Of a stretch of 9,526 nucleotides of DNA, positions 7,104 through 9,526 are shown piece after piece; positions within the stretch are counted from its first letter, which is position 1; every line of letters begins with the position of its first letter. The notes beneath the pieces were generated by a model. The model saw only the letters and a list, made by a program, of their open reading frames with translations. It was not told where the DNA came from and made no database searches. Source of the DNA: Candidatus Sabulitectum sp. (GTDB lineage: Bacteria; Fermentibacterota; Fermentibacteria; Fermentibacterales; Fermentibacteraceae); assembly GCA_023145935.1 (NCBI GenBank), contig JAGLDB010000065.1:1-9526 (forward strand), given 5' to 3'. A program made the position numbers and the translations under genes.

Positions 7104-7132
7104 TTTATGCCACCAAAATGCTCTTATGTCAA
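7104..7132 (-). promoter_or_regulatory. Sigma70-like promoter for the coiled-coil/M90/GT39 operon
   Basis: On the minus strand there is a perfect -35 TTGACA (7127-7132), a 17-base spacer and CATAAA (7104-7109) as -10, four of six matches. Transcription would start near 7097 and leave a leader of about 50 bases before GTG 7045. The -35 lies inside a small inverted repeat, CTCTT-atgtc-AAGAG (7121-7135), which could be an operator or chance. The promoter sits in the spacer after the CYTH gene, so the operon need not depend on read-through. Confidence 0.6.
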
Positions 7133-7155
7133 GAGTTATACATTCAGCAGAAAAA

Positions 7156-7683
7156 TCAGCTTCCTCTGGAATCATGCAAAAGCTGCAAATATCTGTAGCT
7201 TTTACTCAGCCCTTTCCGGGGATTCAGACCCAGTATCCGTGATGCACTGGAAACTTTTAATTGTGAATCCGACTCGATCTCAACATATTTTCCGAAGAAC
7301 AGACTGTCCAGGCAAATGTGTGTATCTTCACCAAGTGACCATATCTCACGGGTTTTTTCGTACTGGAACACAGTTGCATAACCAAGAGCGCTCAACATCT
7401 TCTCTGCCTGGAGAAAAGGAATTGACAGCAATGTTTCATGCTCTTTCCGTATCTTCATAGCTCCCGGTTGCCTGGGCTCCTTTACAGTCAGGATAACATC
7501 ACTGCCAAAGTCCCTGAGCCTTAAGAGTGTTCCGGAACCTTTGAGAGATCCATCAGGGAGATCATAAACTGTATTTCTTTCCTCTGTAGCTTTGCAGATC
7601 AATAGCGCACCGGCCTGCCGGAGATTCTTTCTTATTCTTAAAAAATCCTTAACCGGGTATTTGAGTTCAACTTCGGTGTACAT
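7156..7683 (-). CDS. CYTH-domain (triphosphate tunnel) protein, CyaB/class IV adenylate cyclase-like
   Basis: This 175-residue cytoplasmic protein carries the ExExK signature EVELK at residues 4-8, the mark of the CYTH family (PF01928) that binds triphosphates and divalent metal in an eight-stranded tunnel. The other tunnel residues are present in order: Arg55 and Arg57 in LLRLRDFG, Lys68 in TVKEP, EKTREIW at 109-115, the LDSLFFGKYVEIE block at 125-137, and a late SY pair (162-163). All parts look intact, so it should be active on a nucleoside triphosphate, inorganic triphosphate or thiamine triphosphate; sequence alone does not tell which. The closest resemblance is to CyaB-type class IV adenylate cyclases. 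AGGAG (7690-7694), six bases before the ATG, supports the start. A perfect TATAAT on the minus strand (7728-7733) could be its -10, but no -35 is seen. Confidence 0.88.
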   Translation of the reverse strand: MYTEVELKYPVKDFLRIRKNLRQAGALLICKATEERNTVYDLPDGSLKGSGTLLRLRDFGSDVILTVKEPRQPGAMKIRKEHETLLSIPFLQAEKMLSALGYATVFQYEKTREIWSLGEDTHICLDSLFFGKYVEIESDSQLKVSSASRILGLNPRKGLSKSYRYLQLLHDSRGS

Positions 7684-7708
7684 CTCCAGCTCCTCTTAAC
7701 ATTTGCAT

Positions 7709-7735
7709 TTGACCTGAGGCTTCTATTATTATAAA
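7709..7735 (+). promoter_or_regulatory. Promoter of tRNA-Ser and the GroES-like gene
   Basis: TTGACC (7709-7714, five of six) is followed by TATAAA (7730-7735, five of six). The spacing is 15 bases, or 16-17 if the overlapping ATAAAT or TAAATT is used. Transcription would begin around 7742-7745, a few bases before the mature 5' end at 7751, as expected for a tRNA. The same AT-rich patch reads TATAAT on the other strand towards the CYTH gene, so the two divergent promoters may overlap. Confidence 0.6.
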
Positions 7736-7750
7736 TTAGCGCACTACGGA

Positions 7751-7837
7751 GGAGGACTAGTCTAATTGGTAAGGCAGCGGATTTGAAATCCGCCGGGTTA
7801 ATCACCCTTCGGGGTTCGACTCCCCGGTCCTCCGCCA
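7751..7837 (+). tRNA. tRNA-Ser, anticodon UGA (reads UCA)
   Basis: A complete class II cloverleaf can be drawn. The acceptor stem is GGAGGAC (7751-7757) with GTCCTCC (7827-7833). The D arm is GTC/GGC around a TAATTGGTAA loop. The anticodon stem is GCGGA/TCCGC around TTTGAAA, giving TGA at 7784-7786. The long variable arm has a GGGT/ACCC stem. The T arm is CGGGG/CCCCG around TTCGACT. The discriminator is G (7834), as in bacterial tRNA-Ser (Leu has A), and CCA (7835-7837) is encoded. A promoter lies just upstream. No terminator separates it from the GroES-like gene at 7905. No integrase or direct repeat of its 3' end is visible in the window. Confidence 0.97.
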
Positions 7838-7904
7838 CCCTTTCTTCCGCAAACAGCCCAAACATCGTTTTTCTTCTGCAGTAGTAAAGCAGAGAAGGAG
7901 TGAT

Positions 7905-8288
7905 ATGCCCGATTCCATATTTATTGGAGACAAGCAGCTGATCGTTCCGGGAGATCGCATACTGGTCAGCCCCCCGGTGGCCGGGGAAAGAACGGATTCA
8001 GGGTTGTATGTACCGGATTCTGCTGTGGACAAAAGAAAAGTAATGGCAGGATGGGTAGAGGCTGTCGGCCCGGGCTACCCTGTTCCTGATCCTGGAGGCT
8101 CTTCTGACGAACCATGGAAAACCTCTGATACCCCTGCTGTAAAGCACTACCCGCTTCAGGTGGAAAAGGGCGATTATATACTCTATGTAAAAAGTGCAGC
8201 GTGGGAAATTCGTCTGGACACTGGCAAGTTCTTTGTGGTTCCTTATTCCTCGGTTCTGGTCATACTTCGTACACCACTGGAAGACTGA
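7905..8288 (+). CDS. GroES/Cpn10-like protein with an enlarged central loop
   Basis: This 127-residue cytoplasmic protein aligns by eye with 10 kDa chaperonins (Cpn10, PF00166). PGDRILVSPP (15-24) corresponds to the first strand. GERTDSGLYVPDSA (27-40) corresponds to the mobile loop that contacts GroEL. VEAVGPG (51-57), EKGDYILYVKSAAWEI (86-101) and a C-terminal VPYSSVLVILR (112-122) correspond to the remaining strands. Ordinary GroES has about 95 residues; the extra length lies mainly between AVGPG and EKGD (about 28 residues, rich in Pro, Ser and Asp), where GroES has its roof hairpin. No groEL adjoins it, so it may be a divergent paralogue rather than the main cochaperonin. The start is backed by AAGGAG (7895-7900), four bases before the ATG. 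It probably shares the tRNA-Ser transcript. Confidence 0.85.
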   Translation: MPDSIFIGDKQLIVPGDRILVSPPVAGERTDSGLYVPDSAVDKRKVMAGWVEAVGPGYPVPDPGGSSDEPWKTSDTPAVKHYPLQVEKGDYILYVKSAAWEIRLDTGKFFVVPYSSVLVILRTPLED

Positions 8289-8303
8289 TTCCAACTTTCC
8301 AGT
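8276..8303 (+). terminator. Weak inverted repeat across the GroES-like stop codon
   Basis: ACTGGAA (8276-8282) and TTCCAGT (8297-8303) are perfect inverted copies separated by 14 bases, spanning the TGA at 8286-8288. Downstream sequence is AT-rich (CAATTTGATTT) but has no real T-run. It could end the tRNA/GroES-like transcript before the convergent gene at 8350, but the loop is large. Confidence 0.3.
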
Positions 8304-8349
8304 CAATTTGATTTAAGATGTTCATGGGTGGAGCAGACTGAAATACCAG

Positions 8350-8823
8350 TTAAAAGAGTGTTGCCAGAAGGCTTGTATCCGCTATTTTCCAGTAACTGTT
8401 TTCCCAGACCATTCGGAAAGAAATTGAGGCACCGTTGAAATATAATATTACAACAGTAGCATCTCTGCCCTGCATGCTAACCGTCTCCTGCTCTATCTGC
8501 TCATCGGGTTGAAGATGAATCTCCCCCATGATCTTTCCGAAAATTTCCTGGTCACTGAGCCCTTGAAAATCGGAAATGGTAAGACGCCCGCGGTATCTGT
8601 TGTGAAGAAGACTTTCAGCAAGAACCGGATCCAGCTCGACAAGTGCCCTGATCTGATCAAAAAAACTTGTAAAAGTTCTGTACAGATCATCGGTAAATAT
8701 TTCTTCCAGAGCATATCCGTCCTGATATGTAACTGCATCAAGAAGATCATAGGCAGTATCCAATGGAGATGAATACACAACCGCCGTTATTGACAATAGA
8801 AACACAACAAACCTGATTCTCAT
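8350..8823 (-). CDS. Small exported protein of unknown function, possibly NTF2-like
   Basis: This is a 157-residue protein with a clear signal peptide: MRIR, then a hydrophobic core, with cleavage near residue 18-19 (VVYSS-PLD). There is no lipobox Cys, so it is probably free in the periplasm or secreted. The mature part starts with helices (LDTAYDLLDAVTYQDGYALE) and ends with short strands (RDATVVILYFNGASISFRMV, then SYWKIADTSL). The phrase W-x-x-S-Y-W-K-I-x-D is common at the end of NTF2/SnoaL-like domains; this is inference. In general plan it resembles the lipoprotein at 1214-1774. AAGGGA (8827-8832), three bases before the ATG, supports the start. It lies 46 bases after the PHP gene on the same strand and is probably co-transcribed with it. 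Confidence 0.8.
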   Translation of the reverse strand: MRIRFVVFLLSITAVVYSSPLDTAYDLLDAVTYQDGYALEEIFTDDLYRTFTSFFDQIRALVELDPVLAESLLHNRYRGRLTISDFQGLSDQEIFGKIMGEIHLQPDEQIEQETVSMQGRDATVVILYFNGASISFRMVWENSYWKIADTSLLATLF

Positions 8824-8869
8824 ATTTCCCTTATCTATCTGTTATGATGTTAGTTACAATCATTATTTG

Positions 8870-9526
8870 TTAAACTACCCGACGACCCTCTGCTATCCAG
8901 GTTCGCCCAGCCCTTTGAACTTCGATGTACACAGGCAAAGCTACCGTGCCAAGACAATGAATACCTTTACCAAGATCAACAGATCTCAGGGAAGTTTTCC
9001 CCTGCCCTCTCAATACTACCCTGCCTGCCGCAGGAAGTTTCAGGTACAACTGTCCATCATGCACAGCAGAGCGGTACTCAGAGGCATCTCCGGCAATAGC
9101 GTTGCTGATGAAGCATCTGCCCTGTCTGAGAGCTTCAGTGAACTGTGAAGGCTCCTGAAAGGGTTTATCGAGAAGAATGTGGGTTCTTACCCTCTGAAAA
9201 AGCATCCGATAACCGAATACCTCTCTACCGAATATTTTGTGTGCGTGAGCATCAGCACCGCCCACAAGACACCCGCCGGTTTCAAACCACATATCCACAG
9301 CTTCCTTCCGGGGGCTCTTAACTTTTTTATCCGGGAAATTAATACTGTTTAATCCGTTAAAAATATTAACCCGGCGCTTCCAGTTGCTCATCCAGTTCCA
9401 ACCCTCTATGCCGCTAACAGGAACATCCGTTCCAAATCCCCACGGGTATTCTCCATAACCGGGGATAAGAGGTCTGACCTCCACAGGGTGGGCTATAATT
9501 GCGATACCATTCATTGACAGAACATG
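8870..9526 (-). CDS. PHP-family metallohydrolase, N-terminus cut by the window edge
   Basis: The frame is open to the right edge (HVLSMNGIAII precedes the rest), so the ATG at 9514 is internal and the N-terminal HxH part of the PHP domain lies outside. The visible 218 codons contain the second half of a PHP metal site: AHP (the His lies at 9488-9490), GIEGWN with a candidate Glu ligand, and GGADAHAHK with Asp and His (about 9245-9253). This pattern fits CehA/McbA-like PHP phosphoesterases or hydrolases. LRQGRCFIS follows, as is usual after the PHP core. The last 70 or so residues (from about SEYRSAVHDGQLYL) look like a beta-sandwich appended domain. The substrate is unknown and export cannot be judged without the N-terminus. 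The gene ends 46 bases before the small exported protein gene. Confidence 0.85.
   Translation of the reverse strand, partial: HVLSMNGIAIIAHPVEVRPLIPGYGEYPWGFGTDVPVSGIEGWNWMSNWKRRVNIFNGLNSINFPDKKVKSPRKEAVDMWFETGGCLVGGADAHAHKIFGREVFGYRMLFQRVRTHILLDKPFQEPSQFTEALRQGRCFISNAIAGDASEYRSAVHDGQLYLKLPAAGRVVLRGQGKTSLRSVDLGKGIHCLGTVALPVYIEVQRAGRTWIAEGRRVV

Noticed and set aside
7751..7837. tRNA-Ser as an attachment site for an integrated element, or a selenocysteine tRNA
   Set aside because: No integrase or repeat of the tRNA 3' end is visible. The anticodon is UGA, not UCA, and the stems fit ordinary tRNA-Ser.
7868..7872. T-run after the tRNA as a possible terminator
   Set aside because: No stable stem ends just before it, so the tRNA transcript probably continues into the GroES-like gene.

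Overview
The window looks like chromosomal DNA of a Gram-negative (diderm) bacterium, probably an uncultivated lineage. The reasons are a lipoprotein with a lipobox, several exported proteins, an AgmX/TonB-type C-terminal domain and a polytopic lipid-linked-sugar glycosyltransferase. Base composition is moderate (roughly 45-50% GC by eye) and uniform. No phage, IS, integrase, CRISPR or toxin-antitoxin signature was seen. The gene style (N-terminally extended secreted subtilase, TPR-PEGA protein with an AgmX-like end, Thermus-type PyrE, many small NTF2-like exported proteins) reminds me of FCB-superphylum candidate phyla, but this is only an impression.

Layout. (1) 1-1774, minus strand: a small lipoprotein overlapping by one base (TGATG) the start of a subtilisin-family protease that runs off the left edge. 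(2) 1775-2080: a gene-free divergent spacer with two small hairpins. (3) 2081-4097, plus strand: an exported TPR/PEGA/AgmX-like protein, then 34 bases later pyrE. (4) 4101-4136: a hairpin between convergent genes. (5) 4143-7045, minus strand: a tight three-gene unit transcribed as coiled-coil protein, membrane-anchored M90 (MtfA-like) zinc peptidase and GT39-type glycosyltransferase, with gaps of 7 and 1 bases and a good sigma70-like promoter just upstream. (6) 7156-7683, minus strand: a CYTH (triphosphate tunnel) enzyme. (7) 7751-8288, plus strand: tRNA-Ser(UGA) with encoded CCA, followed 67 bases later by a lone GroES-like protein with an enlarged loop; a promoter precedes the tRNA. (8) 8350-9526, minus strand: a PHP-family metallohydrolase cut by the right edge, then a small exported protein.

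How the genes might work together. Most are envelope or export functions: the lipoprotein with the secreted protease, the AgmX-like protein, and the M90 peptidase with the glycosyltransferase. pyrE, tRNA-Ser, the CYTH enzyme and the GroES-like protein are housekeeping or stress-related. I see no clearly new defence or mobile system. The most distinctive features are the coiled-coil/M90/GT39 unit, the tRNA-Ser/GroES-like transcript with its extended cochaperonin loop, and the TPR-PEGA-AgmX architecture. All function calls come from reading motifs by eye, with no database search.
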